DNA from: Phycisphaerales bacterium
Lineage (GTDB): Bacteria; Planctomycetota; Phycisphaerae; Phycisphaerales; UBA1924
NCBI GenBank assembly: GCA_019750095.1
Contig: JAIEOW010000040.1
Span: forward strand, 1-64,000
Direction of reading: 5' to 3'
Length of the DNA stretch: 64,000 bases
Within the stretch, counting starts at the first letter, position 1; each line of letters begins with the position of its first letter. Below the pieces are notes generated by a model, which was not told the DNA's origin, did no database searches, and saw nothing but the letters and a program-made list of their open reading frames with translations. Positions 36,104 through 45,091 of the stretch are shown piece after piece. A program made the translations under genes and the position numbers.

Positions 36104-36625
36104 TTATCTCATCGGCCCGACGACGGCGATCGTACCCAAAAGCCCCATCGCCGCGGCCATCGCCAAGAGCACGAACAGCCCCACGATCACCCATCGAATC
36201 AGCAGCGGCCAACGCGCCACCGTGCGAACGCTCCGCTTCCATGCCCATGCGACCGCCGGCAACCCAAGAACAGTCATGGTGCCCACGACCAGCAGCACCG
36301 CGGCTTCGCGATACAGCGCACCGCTCCCTGACCCTTCGAACATCCTGAACATCGCCAGCACGCCAAACGCGATCGCGACGAGCCCCGGCGCAAGCCCCAG
36401 CACACATGCCGCCATGATCGCCCACGCGCCGCTCGTATACCAGGACTCAACCGACGGATCCTCCGCCAGTCGCAGCTCGGCCAGCGTGCTCACACGCCCG
36501 CACTCTGGGCAGATCGGCGCTCGGCACCCCTGCATGGCGTATCGGCAATGCGGACAGATCGCTCCGACACGCCGGAAATAGCGGGTCCAAAACGCCTCGT
36601 CATGCGTTCCCGGCTCTTGGAGCAT
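36104..36625 (-). CDS. Zinc-ribbon membrane protein
   Basis: The 173-residue protein has a ribbon (C24, C27, C39, C42; CPHC and CPEC) and three or four membrane helices. It shares this architecture with the gene directly downstream, with which it forms a two-gene operon (four-base gap), probably by duplication. ATG 36625 (MLQEPGTHDE) is chosen; the longer frame upstream is antisense to the ABC ATPase gene. The metal site may sense zinc or mediate protein contact. Function unknown. Confidence 0.75.
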   Translation of the reverse strand: MLQEPGTHDEAFWTRYFRRVGAICPHCRYAMQGCRAPICPECGRVSTLAELRLAEDPSVESWYTSGAWAIMAACVLGLAPGLVAIAFGVLAMFRMFEGSGSGALYREAAVLLVVGTMTVLGLPAVAWAWKRSVRTVARWPLLIRWVIVGLFVLLAMAAAMGLLGTIAVVGPMR

Positions 36626-36761
36626 GGCGAGCAGTCTACCCGACCCCGGCGTGTTCTTGATCACCACTCTCTGAAGATTGCCGCGGATTCTGGCGGGCAG
36701 GTCCGCAGCCCGGGGTCGTGTTTGGCGATCGGCGATCGCCCGTGCTACCGTGCCGCCCCAG

Positions 36762-37889
36762 ATGTCCACGACGATCACCCTCAAGGACCTGACCAGATCG
36801 TTTCCCGGCTCCGCGCCCGGGGCCGGCGGCGTATCGACCACCGCCGTCGATCGGGTCTCGCTCACGATCCAGGCCGGGGAGCTGTTCTTTCTGCTCGGGC
36901 CATCGGGCTGCGGCAAGACCACCCTGCTGCGCATGATCGCCGGGTTTATCGAGCCCACCAGCGGGCAGATTCTCTTTGAGCCCGGCGGAAAGCCGGCAAG
37001 GGATGTGACGTTTGATCCGCCGAACAAGCGGAACACCGGGATGGTGTTTCAGTCCTACGCGCTCTGGCCGCACATGACGGTGGCGCAGAACGTGGCGTTC
37101 GGCCTGACGGTGCGCAAGGTGGAGGCGGCCGAGCGGGATCGTCGCGTAATCGAGGCGCTCAAGGCCGTGCGGATGGAGCAGTATGCCCAGCGCCGCCCCA
37201 ACCAGCTCTCGGGTGGACAGCAGCAGCGTGTCGCGCTCGCCCGCGCGCTGGTGATTCGGCCCGATGTGCTCCTGCTCGACGAGCCCTTGAGCAACCTGGA
37301 CGCCAAGCTCCGCCTCGAACTCCGTGGCGAGATCCGGCGCATCTGCAAGCAGGCCGGCGAGAGCGGACGCGGCATCACCACAATCTATGTGACGCACGAC
37401 CAGAAAGAAGCGCTCTCGATCGCTGATCGCATCGCGATCGTCAGCCAGGGCAAGATCGTGCAGATGGGTCCGCCGGCGCAGCTGTATCGCACGCCGCACA
37501 CGCGGTTTGTCGCTGAGTTTCTGGGTGAGACCAACTTTGTCGAGGGTCAGGTGCACCAGCTCGATGGCGAAAAGTTGATCGTGCAGACGCCGATGGGCAA
37601 GCTCGTCTCCACCAGCATCGCTCCCGGTGTTGCGACGAGCACCGGCACGAAGGTGCTCTGCTCGATGCGCCCCGAAGCGTTTCGCGTCGGCCAACCCGAC
37701 GGCACCAACACGCTCGTCGGCCGCGTGCGCGAGACAACCTATCTCGGCGAAACCGCGCACCTCGACATCGAGGCCCAGGGCGGCGGCCTGCTGCGTGCCG
37801 CCACGCTGAACCCGGGATTGATCTCGCGCGAGGGCGAGAACATCACCATGGGCATCGCGATGGATGATGTGGTCGTGCTGCCGGTCTGA
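36762..37889 (+). CDS. ABC transporter ATP-binding protein with TOBE domain (sugar/polyamine importer type)
   Basis: The 375-residue ATPase has a Walker A (GPSGCGKTT), Q-loop ([17 protein letters not shown]), signature ([15 protein letters not shown]), Walker B ([12 protein letters not shown]) and H-loop ([12 protein letters not shown]). A C-terminal TOBE/MOP-type domain follows (MRPEAFRVG onward), as in MalK/PotA/FbpC importers. The start ATG 36762 is preferred ([10 protein letters not shown]). No permease or binding-protein gene lies beside it, so its partners must be elsewhere, or the ATPase is shared among several importers. Confidence 0.9.
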   Translation: MSTTITLKDLTRSFPGSAPGAGGVSTTAVDRVSLTIQAGELFFLLGPSGCGKTTLLRMIAGFIEPTSGQILFEPGGKPARDVTFDPPNKRNTGMVFQSYALWPHMTVAQNVAFGLTVRKVEAAERDRRVIEALKAVRMEQYAQRRPNQLSGGQQQRVALARALVIRPDVLLLDEPLSNLDAKLRLELRGEIRRICKQAGESGRGITTIYVTHDQKEALSIADRIAIVSQGKIVQMGPPAQLYRTPHTRFVAEFLGETNFVEGQVHQLDGEKLIVQTPMGKLVSTSIAPGVATSTGTKVLCSMRPEAFRVGQPDGTNTLVGRVRETTYLGETAHLDIEAQGGGLLRAATLNPGLISREGENITMGIAMDDVVVLPV

Positions 37890-37913
37890 AAGCACATCCC
37901 AGCAACCATGTCT

Positions 37914-37985
37914 TGGTGGCACAGGCCTCTGGCCTGTGTGCCCCATCTGCATTGAAGACACACAGGCGGGACGCCTGTGCCACCA
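37914..37985. repeat. Two dispersed hairpin repeats between convergent genes
   Basis: The first copy (37914-37942) is an alternative version with stem GGCACAGGCC-TCT-GGCCTGTGTGCC. The second (37960-37985) is the standard CAGGCGGGACGCCTG form. They lie between the ends of the ABC ATPase and PAC2 genes, where either could block read-through. Confidence 0.85.
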
Positions 37986-37993
37986 AGTTCTGA

Positions 37994-38965
37994 TCACTCG
38001 GCCCGTTTGAACAGATCCAGAAACCGATCCTCATACGAAGCAAACACGCCAAGTCGATCCAGCTCGGCCTTCAGCTCCGCCGACTTGGACCGATCGCCTC
38101 GCGCCGTCTCGAACAGTTCTTCGATGCGCTGCCGTGTGGCGTCGTCGATCTTGGCATTGGCGATGCCCTTGCGCCTCGGCTGGCCCTGATGCGTCTGGCC
38201 GGGCTCCTGGGTCTGGCCCGCGTCGTCAGATGATGGAAACTCCGGTCCCGCTCCGTGCTGGTTCTGCAACCGCTCCATCATCTGCAGCAGCACGCGCTCC
38301 ATGCCCTCGATGTGCTGATCGAGGTCGCTGGTGTCGAGATCGATGTTCATCACCGTCGCGAACGTATCGAGCACGCTCTTGACGGCCTTGGGATTGGGCA
38401 CACCCGCGGCAAAGAAGGGAATCTCGCCCAGCAGGCACTGGCCGTTCACGCCGCGTTCCATCGCCGCGCCGAGCACGACGCCGTTGAGCCCGCCGATCTG
38501 GCCGCCTTCCATGAGGGTGACGCCGGCATCTTTGAGCTGCTCGACGCCCTCGGGCGCGGTCGCCGCGCCCTGGACATTGGAGGAATCGGTCGGGTGCATC
38601 TGCGACCCGAGCGAGGCAAAGGTGACGACACGTGTGACGCCGTGGGCGCGGGCAAAGTCCATGAGCTTGCCCGCGAGCGCGTACGCGCCCTGGGCCGGCT
38701 GGCTCTCGCCGACAAACACGGTGGTCCGAAGGCCGTTCTCGCCGAGCGTGCCGGTGTAAAAGACATTCCGCGGCTGCCTGGGCGACTTGATCAACCCCGC
38801 CGAGACCTCCACCGCGCCGATGTCAAAGTGACCCGGCGCCTGCAGCTCGCCCGACGGCTGAAAGCCGAACCGCTGGACAAGATAGTGCGCGGCAAGGACG
38901 GCGACATTGCCCATGCCGGGCCAGGCCGCGATGAGGAGATGGGGGGACTGGACGTTGGAAGTCAT
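37994..38965 (-). CDS. PAC2 family protein
   Basis: The 323-residue protein resembles the PAC2 (proteasome-assembly chaperone 2-like) family: LLIAAWPGMGNVAVLAAHYL, IKSPRQPRNVFYTGTLGENG, VTRVVTFASLGSQMHP, and GGLNGVVLGAAMERGVNGQC. The C-terminal 80 residues are charged and helical (RIEELFETARGDRSKSAELK). The family occurs in bacteria without proteasomes, where its function is unclear. It is a likely ATP-grasp or chaperone partner, but the gene stands alone here, converging on the ABC ATPase gene. Confidence 0.85.
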   Translation of the reverse strand: MTSNVQSPHLLIAAWPGMGNVAVLAAHYLVQRFGFQPSGELQAPGHFDIGAVEVSAGLIKSPRQPRNVFYTGTLGENGLRTTVFVGESQPAQGAYALAGKLMDFARAHGVTRVVTFASLGSQMHPTDSSNVQGAATAPEGVEQLKDAGVTLMEGGQIGGLNGVVLGAAMERGVNGQCLLGEIPFFAAGVPNPKAVKSVLDTFATVMNIDLDTSDLDQHIEGMERVLLQMMERLQNQHGAGPEFPSSDDAGQTQEPGQTHQGQPRRKGIANAKIDDATRQRIEELFETARGDRSKSAELKAELDRLGVFASYEDRFLDLFKRAE

Positions 38966-39092
38966 GACAACTCACTCGCCAGGCCCGGTGCGGACTGCCG
39001 GTTTGGCAGCGTGCCGACGGACGTTTGGCGATGCATGAGTATTCGTTGCAAAGGGCGTGCCGGTTGTAGCGAGGCGAGAAGACACACCCGGT

Positions 39093-40937
39093 TCAGGTCT
39101 GCAACACACCCGTCTTGAACGCCTTGGAATAGTCCCACCCCACCGTCATCTCCAGTGCCCGGATCAACTCCTCCCGCGTGCGGTGCGGCTCGATCAGGCG
39201 ATCAACCCATCCTCGGGCCGCGGCGTGGCGGATGTCCTGCTGCTCGCTATAGCTCGCGTGGACGGCGGCCAGGATTTGTTTGTGGGTTTGCTCGTCGATC
39301 TGTTCGCCCTTGCGCTCGCGGGCTTTCTCTTCGATCATCGCCAGCACGCCTGTGGCCTGATTCGCGCCCATCACGGCACACTTCGCCGCGGGCCAGGCGT
39401 AGGACAGGAACGGGTCAAAGGCCCGGCCGCACATGGCGTAGTTGCCCGCGCCATAGCTGCCGCCGAGGATCAGGACGATCTTGGGCACGACGCAGTTGCT
39501 CATGGCGTTGACCATCTTGGCACCAGCACGGATGATGCCCTGGTGCTCGCTCTCTTTGCCGACCATGAAGCCGCTGGTGTCGTGCAGGAAGATGATCGGA
39601 ACTTTGCTTTGGTTGCAGCCCATGATGAAACGAGCGGCTTTATCGGCCGAATCGTGGTAGATGACGCCTGGGAGTTGCGTCTGGACATGCCCACCTGCGC
39701 TTGAGCGCGTCACTTTCTTTTGGTTAGCGACGATGCCCACCGGGTGTCCGCCGACGCGTCCGTAGCCGCAGACGAGAGACGGGCCGTATTCGGCCTTGTA
39801 CTCGTCGAAATCAGCACCTGATGGGGTGCGGGAGTCAACAAAGCAGTGAATCAAGTCGCGGACATCGTACTGAGCGCCCGGCTTGTCCGTGAAAACGTCG
39901 TACACTCTCTCGCCTGCAAAAGCAGGCGGAGTGCCCTTTCGCCGACCTGATTCGATGAGTCGGTCCACCGCTGCGAGGCGATCAGCGAGCGCGTCTTCGG
40001 AAAGCAGCGCCTGAGTTCGTTCGGTCCATCGCTTTTGTGCCTCTTCGCGACCCAACTCATCGAGTTCATTCGCGACTTCGCCGTGTGCCCGGAAACACAG
40101 ATTCTGCTGTTCCGCGTCGAGCATTTCAACAGTCTCTCGAAGGTCGTTTGTGTGGCGCTTAGCAAGAACGTCTCGCAATCGTCTCAGGCAGCTCTCGTCA
40201 TCCTTCTCGCGAAAGTCGATCGTCCCACTGATCGCCGCATGCATCTTCGCTCCGCCCAGGTCTTCATCGGTCACCACCTGACCCACGGCGGCCTTCACAA
40301 GCGCCGGCCCGGCGAGATACAGCCCGCTGCCCTCGGTCATCAGCAGCGTGTCGCAGAGCACAGGCAGATAGCCGCCACCGGCGACGCAATAGCCCATGAT
40401 CGCGGCAATCTGCGGGATGCCCTCGGCGCTGATCACGGCGTTGTTGCGGAAGATTCTGCCGAAGTCGTCGGTATCCGGAAACACGTCCTCCTGCAGCGGC
40501 AGAAACACGCCCGCCGAGTCGACGAGATACAGCAGCGGCAGCCGCGCCATGTGGGCGATGTTCTGGGCGCGGATGATCTTCTTGCAGGTCATCGGGAAAA
40601 ACGCGCCGGCCTTCACCGTCGCGTCGTTGGCGATGATCATGCAATCCCGCCCATGCACGCGGCCCACGCCGGTGACGACGCCCGCTGCGGGCGCGCCGCC
40701 GTGCTCGGCGTACATGCCATGCGCTGACCACAACCCGAACTCCGCGAAGCTCGCTTCGTCATCGACGAGTTTGGCGATGCGCTCGCGCGCGGTCAGGCGG
40801 CCTTTCTCGTGCTGGCGCTGGATCGCCGACTTGCCGCCCCCTTTGCGGATGATCGCTTCGTCGATCTTCATCAGATCGGTGCGCTGGCGCAGAGAGAGGT
40901 CGGCAAAGTCCGGGTGCGTCGCGGGAGAGGTGGACAT
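39093..40937 (-). CDS. Acyl-CoA carboxylase carboxyltransferase (beta) subunit
   Basis: The 614-residue protein matches biotin-dependent acyl-CoA carboxyltransferases of the propionyl-/methylcrotonyl-CoA type. It shows GRLTARERIAKLVDD, LPLLYLVDSAGVFLPLQ, the oxyanion region AAIMGYCVAGGGYLPVLCD, DLGGAKMHAAISGTIDF, and in the C-terminal domain PGVIYHDSADKAARFI and GGSYGAGNYAMCGRAFDP. It would transfer carboxyl groups from carboxybiotin to an acyl-CoA. It is about 75 residues longer than family norms owing to a charged helical block at about residues 250-345, which coincides with a more AT-rich DNA stretch. No alpha (biotin carboxylase) subunit is adjacent. Confidence 0.88.
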   Translation of the reverse strand: MSTSPATHPDFADLSLRQRTDLMKIDEAIIRKGGGKSAIQRQHEKGRLTARERIAKLVDDEASFAEFGLWSAHGMYAEHGGAPAAGVVTGVGRVHGRDCMIIANDATVKAGAFFPMTCKKIIRAQNIAHMARLPLLYLVDSAGVFLPLQEDVFPDTDDFGRIFRNNAVISAEGIPQIAAIMGYCVAGGGYLPVLCDTLLMTEGSGLYLAGPALVKAAVGQVVTDEDLGGAKMHAAISGTIDFREKDDESCLRRLRDVLAKRHTNDLRETVEMLDAEQQNLCFRAHGEVANELDELGREEAQKRWTERTQALLSEDALADRLAAVDRLIESGRRKGTPPAFAGERVYDVFTDKPGAQYDVRDLIHCFVDSRTPSGADFDEYKAEYGPSLVCGYGRVGGHPVGIVANQKKVTRSSAGGHVQTQLPGVIYHDSADKAARFIMGCNQSKVPIIFLHDTSGFMVGKESEHQGIIRAGAKMVNAMSNCVVPKIVLILGGSYGAGNYAMCGRAFDPFLSYAWPAAKCAVMGANQATGVLAMIEEKARERKGEQIDEQTHKQILAAVHASYSEQQDIRHAAARGWVDRLIEPHRTREELIRALEMTVGWDYSKAFKTGVLQT

Positions 40938-40961
40938 GGGTCCGGAGGATATCGGGCGCGA

Positions 40962-42065
40962 TCAAGCGGAGCGTCGCTTGGCCGTGAGCGGTCGCTCCAC
41001 GACCCACCAGAAAGCCGCGGCGAGGGCGATCTGGAAACCGGGGTATACGCCGGTCCACAGCCAATGGGGCGGATTGGCGGGAAGGAGGCGTTCGGTCCAC
41101 GATCGGCAGATTGGTCCGTTGACGGGATGGATGAGGAACAAGCTGTAGGAGATGGTGCCCAGCGCGTTGAAGGGGATGGACCACCATCTCGGCTTCCAGA
41201 ACTGATCCCAACGAGAAAGCACGAGCAGCATCACCACGAAGCATGTCGCGGCGGCGAGCCGACGCGTTCCTTCACCCGGAGCTCCGCCTCGAGTGCCCAC
41301 CCAGCCCAGAGTGATGGTGAGCGGGATCATCAGCACAAGGGCGATCGGAACCACGACTTTGGCGACAGAGCCGAGCGATTGAGAGCGCACGGCATAGGCG
41401 AGACCGCCGAGCCCGAAGAACGCGGCGCACTCGATCAAGGTGCCTGACCATGGGTTTGGGGACAGGATGTTCCACGCCGAGCCGACGATGAGCATGAGTG
41501 CCGGGATGGCCCAAACGGGAACGGCGCGGGCGAGACCAGTTCCGACACAGATCGCGATGAAGATGTAGAACTGCAGCTCATAGCCGAGGGTCCAGTGCGG
41601 CCCAGTGACCCAGGCGGGGTTTGACCAGGGCGAGTCGGGGGAGCCGAGGCCGGGTATCCAGCTTGTGAGCGTGGCGTGGAAGAACCAGGCGTAGGGCTCG
41701 ATGGTGGTGCGCCACCCTGCTCCCGAGAAGCCGAGTCCATAACGCACGATTGCAAGCCAAAGCAGGACAGCGATGACCGGGGGCCAGATGCGCCACCAGC
41801 GTCGACGCAGGAGCGCCCATGCGGCACTCCAGCCCGAGGGTGGTGTGGGGCGCGAATGAAGCGAAGCGCTAATACCAAAGCCGCTGATCACGAAGAAGAG
41901 CACAATGAAGACGTGCTCAATGCCAAAGTGCACGGCTCGGATGTGGTTGAGGATGACGCAGACGGCAAGAACTCCGCGGATGGGATGCAGGAGCTCGAAC
42001 CGAGAGCTTCGGCGTTCAGTTGCCAGCGCGGGCGTGGGGAGGTTTTGGTTCTTTAATCGATCCAC
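40962..42065 (-). CDS. Acyltransferase family 3 membrane protein
   Basis: The 367-residue polytopic protein opens with FELLHPIRGVLAVCVILNHI and FVISGFGISASL, both typical of the acyltransferase-3 (OafA/NodX) family. At least eight membrane segments follow, for example WPPVIAVLLWLAIV and FIAICVGTGLA. Family members move acetyl or other acyl groups onto surface sugars on the outer face of the inner membrane. O-acetylation of LPS or exopolysaccharide is the plausible role; the adjacent genes give no direct support. It ends 24 bases before the carboxylase start on the same strand. Confidence 0.88.
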   Translation of the reverse strand: MDRLKNQNLPTPALATERRSSRFELLHPIRGVLAVCVILNHIRAVHFGIEHVFIVLFFVISGFGISASLHSRPTPPSGWSAAWALLRRRWWRIWPPVIAVLLWLAIVRYGLGFSGAGWRTTIEPYAWFFHATLTSWIPGLGSPDSPWSNPAWVTGPHWTLGYELQFYIFIAICVGTGLARAVPVWAIPALMLIVGSAWNILSPNPWSGTLIECAAFFGLGGLAYAVRSQSLGSVAKVVVPIALVLMIPLTITLGWVGTRGGAPGEGTRRLAAATCFVVMLLVLSRWDQFWKPRWWSIPFNALGTISYSLFLIHPVNGPICRSWTERLLPANPPHWLWTGVYPGFQIALAAAFWWVVERPLTAKRRSA

Positions 42066-42083
42066 GAAAAGGCTTGGGACGAG

Positions 42084-42899
42084 TCAGAGGGTGGTCAAGG
42101 GTCGCTTGCTGAGCATGACCCCCGCGGCGGTCCACGCACACAGCGTGACGGACCCCAGAATCGCGAGATCACGCCAGGGCCACTCCCCGCGTTGGAGCAT
42201 GCCGATGGGGCGGTAGTAGTGCAAAAAGCTCAGGAATGAGACGTGTTTCGCAGGGTCCCAGATCAGTTGCAGATAGTTCAAAAGCAGCGAGCCGACGGCG
42301 ATCACGAGCACGAATAAAACGGCCCGCCCCCGACGATCGCTGATGGTCCCGGCGAGCAGGCCCAGTGTGCTCACCAGGGCGTAGACAAAGCCGAGATTGA
42401 CGAGGACCATGGCGAGTTTGCCCCAGCTTGGGCGATACTCGGGATTGATGAACATGGCGCCCACAAAGCTGCCCAGATAGATGGCGGCGAGCACGAAGAG
42501 GCCGCTGATGAGCCAGGCGACGGTCTCGCTGAGGAAGAGCTGCCATCTGGAGACGGGCAGGCCCATGAGAATGTCGATGGTGCCGCGTTCGATCTCACCT
42601 GCGGGGACGCGCGTGCAGACAAAGATCGCCTGGGTGCAGAGCAGGATGAGCACGACGGGGTGGCTCCACCCGATGCTGAAGGCGATGTCGGCGATGCCGC
42701 CGGTGGAAGAGTCGACGCCGAGCATGACGTTGCGGAGCTGCTGGAGCCCGGGCGGGATGAAGCTGCGCTGCGCGAAGCGGGCCTGCACCTGCGGGAGTGC
42801 ATAGGCGAGCAGGCCGGAGATCGCGCTCAGAAGTGCGGCGCAGAGCAGCGTGACGGGTGCCATCTCGCGCAGCGCACGCTGGATGAGGCCAAGGTTCAT
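42084..42899 (-). CDS. ABC-2 type transporter permease
   Basis: The 271-residue membrane protein has about six helices (VTLLCAALLSAISGLLAYAL, VVLILLCTQAIFVC, LISGLFVLAAIYLGSFV, VLFVLVIAVGSLLLNYL). A cytosolic loop VPAGEIERGTIDILMGLPVS is typical of ABC-2 permeases that act as exporters. Its ATG overlaps the stop of the ATPase gene (ATGA at 42896-42899), fixing the pair as one transporter. Substrate unknown; relatives export lipids, peptides or antibiotics, or mediate gliding. Confidence 0.88.
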   Translation of the reverse strand: MNLGLIQRALREMAPVTLLCAALLSAISGLLAYALPQVQARFAQRSFIPPGLQQLRNVMLGVDSSTGGIADIAFSIGWSHPVVLILLCTQAIFVCTRVPAGEIERGTIDILMGLPVSRWQLFLSETVAWLISGLFVLAAIYLGSFVGAMFINPEYRPSWGKLAMVLVNLGFVYALVSTLGLLAGTISDRRGRAVLFVLVIAVGSLLLNYLQLIWDPAKHVSFLSFLHYYRPIGMLQRGEWPWRDLAILGSVTLCAWTAAGVMLSKRPLTTL

Positions 42900-43813
42900 G
42901 TCGCGCTCCCCTGTGCCGTGGTGGCGGGTTGGTCTTGATAGAACTCGCGGAAGAGTGATTCGAGATCGGGCCTCCCGAGGGCGAGATCGTCGATGGGGAG
43001 CGTGCTGAGCCAGGGGAGCAGGCCGACGACGTTGGCGCTGGCGTGAAGGAGGATGTCGGGGCCGTCGCGACTGACGATGCGCACGCCGGCGGGGAGGGCG
43101 TGCGAGAGCGTGTCGGGCGAGCCGGATTTCCAGCGGAGCGTGATCTCGTGTCCGGCGCGGGCGCGGAGGGCGGCGAGCTCGCCATCAAAGACGATCTTGC
43201 CGTGGCGGATGATCGCCAGCCGCTCGCAGAGGCGCTCGACCTCGCTCAAGGTGTGGCTGGAGAAGAAGACGGTGCGGCCCTGGCGAGCGACGGAGCGGAG
43301 TTCATCGAGGAGACGATCCTGCATGAGCGGGTCGAGGCCGCTGGAGGGCTCGTCGAGGATGAGCAGCTTCGGTTCGTGGGCCATGGCGAGGATGAGCCCG
43401 AGCTTTTGGCGCATGCCCTTGCTCATGCGGCGGACCTTGACGCCGAGGTCGAGCTCGAACAAGTCGGCGAGCTCGCGTGCCTTGCGATCAAGGTTGAGGT
43501 CGCGGACCGAAGCGACCATCTTGACGGCGGCGCGGCCGTCGAGCCAGGGCCAGAGCCGGAGATCGCCCGGGACATAGCCGACGTCGCGTTTGATCTGGGC
43601 GGACTGCGACCAGCAGTCGAGCCCGAGGATCTTGGCGGTGCCCTCGCGGGCGTGGAGGAAGCCGAGCAGGACGCGGATGGTGGTGGTCTTGCCCGCGCCG
43701 TTGGGCCCGAGGAAGCCGTAGAGTGAGCCCTCGCGGATATTGAGCGAGACGGCGTCAACGCCGCGGCGTGGGCCGTAGCGATAGGTGAGGTTGTTGGTTT
43801 CGATCACGCCCAT
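42896..43813 (-). CDS. ABC transporter ATP-binding protein (ABC-2 exporter type)
   Basis: The 305-residue ATPase has Walker A (GPNGAGKTT), the signature as MSKGMRQKLGLILAM, Walker B (LLILDEPSSGLDP) and H-loop (FFSSHTLSEVERL), in the form of DrrA/CcmA-type exporters. A C-terminal domain of about 85 residues follows. ATG 43813 (MGVIETNN) is chosen; the long upstream extension runs into the repeat module. It is coupled to the permease gene by ATGA. Confidence 0.92.
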   Translation of the reverse strand: MGVIETNNLTYRYGPRRGVDAVSLNIREGSLYGFLGPNGAGKTTTIRVLLGFLHAREGTAKILGLDCWSQSAQIKRDVGYVPGDLRLWPWLDGRAAVKMVASVRDLNLDRKARELADLFELDLGVKVRRMSKGMRQKLGLILAMAHEPKLLILDEPSSGLDPLMQDRLLDELRSVARQGRTVFFSSHTLSEVERLCERLAIIRHGKIVFDGELAALRARAGHEITLRWKSGSPDTLSHALPAGVRIVSRDGPDILLHASANVVGLLPWLSTLPIDDLALGRPDLESLFREFYQDQPATTAQGSAT

Positions 43814-43939
43814 GAGACCGGAGAGAGGGTACCCGTGCCGGTGGGAGTGATTCGGTGAGATGATGGGTTGGATTCGCGGGAGCGAGCCCTTCAATCTGTT
43901 TCCGCCGCGCATCCGGGCGTCGACCGAGACTTTGGATTT

Positions 43940-44191
43940 CAGCCCGTAGGGCTGTTCTTGAGTAGCCGGGGGTGAGCGAGGCCTTGCGAGCCACCCCCGG
44001 GAACTCGGAGAATAGATTGCTATGGCCCGTATGTTCGCACGCCGAAGGTGTGTCACGTTGATGCGACGCTTGTAGCAACGGGCACTCTTTCAGAGTGCGA
44101 AGGATCGAGATCGACACACGTTCGAGTGCGAAGAGTCCGGGGGTGTCGCTTTGCTCCACCCCCGGCTACGAGCGGGCAGCCCTTCGGGCTG
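43940..44191. repeat. Gene-less REP/REPIN-like module
   Basis: The left arm is CAGCCC-GTA-GGGCTG (43940-43954) plus a long hairpin from TAGCCGGGGGTG to CACCCCCGG (43963-44000). The right arm is CCGGGGGTG to CACCCCCGGCTAC (44137-44169) plus CAGCCC-TTC-GGGCTG (44177-44191). The two arms mirror each other around a core of about 136 bases with no gene. They are built from the same parts as the brackets of the two transposase genes at 45.8-47.4 kb. Confidence 0.85.
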
Positions 44192-44255
44192 AAGTACCGT
44201 GAAACGCATCGCCAGCAGAGTGAGTTTCGGGCCGAGCGGTCAAGGGACGCACGCG

Positions 44256-44768
44256 TCAGGCCGCGTCGAGCAGGCGGTTCATCAGGGCGTTGACGAAGCT
44301 GAGGCGAGAGCCCTGGAAGGCGGATTCGCTCGCGGCGACGGTGCGCCTTCGGGTGTCTTCGAGTTTGATGCTGATGGCGGCGAGCTGGCCGGGAGCCTGA
44401 TCCTGCCACTGTTCAACAAGAATCTGCACGCGTTCGAGTTCCTGTCGATCGAGCCAGACGGCGTGGCACTGAAGGCAGCGGTCGATGAAGATGTCTGAGG
44501 AGCCGAAGTAGTTGACCGTGGTCATCTTCGCGGCACACACGGGGCAGCCCAGGCCGCGCTGGAGCGACTTTGCGGGCGTGCCCATGATGGGGCGCGAGTG
44601 CTGGACGAGTTGCGGCCAGAGTTCGCCGAAGGTGGATTCGCGCGTGCGGACGATGTGCGAGAGCGTGTCGCCGGAGACCAGATCGCCGCCGCAGGACTCG
44701 CAGGTGAAGACCAGCGCGCCTTCATACTCGAGCGGGGTGAGTTCGCGCCCATCGATCGGACAACGCAT
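44256..44768 (-). CDS. Zinc-binding (zf-TFIIB-type) protein
   Basis: The 170-residue protein has two Cys-pair ribbon domains. The first is MRCPIDG with FTCESCGGDL; the second is GCPVCAAKM with FIDRCLQCHAVWLDRQEL, the exact layout of the zf-TFIIB family. A charged helical C-terminus follows. GGAG eight bases upstream supports ATG 44768. Function unknown; such proteins are thought to bind nucleic acid or protein, and several planctomycete paralogues occur. It sits between a REP module and frr. Confidence 0.82.
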   Translation of the reverse strand: MRCPIDGRELTPLEYEGALVFTCESCGGDLVSGDTLSHIVRTRESTFGELWPQLVQHSRPIMGTPAKSLQRGLGCPVCAAKMTTVNYFGSSDIFIDRCLQCHAVWLDRQELERVQILVEQWQDQAPGQLAAISIKLEDTRRRTVAASESAFQGSRLSFVNALMNRLLDAA

Positions 44769-45091
44769 GAAGAGATCTCCGGTGGGAAAGGGGCGACACG
44801 ATGTTCCCGGCCACGCGTGAACGGGAGTTCGTTGACCGGAATCGGCTGTTCTGCTCACGGAGTTTTCCCGGAGCGACAGACTTGCGCGTGAAGCTGTCGG
44901 GCCTGTGCGGTGTCGAAGACTTGCCCGCGCGTGGGGCGGCGGTGCGGAGCGGCAAAGGAGTTACCGGGCTGCTGGCAAGCCGTATCGCGGACCGTGCATC
45001 GTGGGAAGGAGTCGAGGGCCTGCGATGAGACGAGAGCTACAGGCACAGGCGGGACGCCTGTGCCACCAGAGACACGGTGCGCAGACGCGCG
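44769..45091. other. Intergenic region containing one dispersed hairpin repeat
   Basis: No supportable gene. The short overlapping frames lack recognisable domains. One copy of the CAGGCGGGACGCCTG repeat lies at 45041-45068, downstream of frr. The rest should contain the zf-TFIIB gene's promoter. Confidence 0.5.
45041..45068. repeat. Dispersed CAGGCGGGACGCCTG palindrome
   Basis: A full copy of the hairpin family, 24 bases downstream of the frr stop. It could form an RNA hairpin at the 3' end of the frr transcript. Confidence 0.85.

Noticed and set aside
36636-37997. A 453-codon minus-strand frame across the ABC ATPase
   Set aside because: Antisense of the ATPase and of repeat DNA; begins within a repeat-derived peptide.
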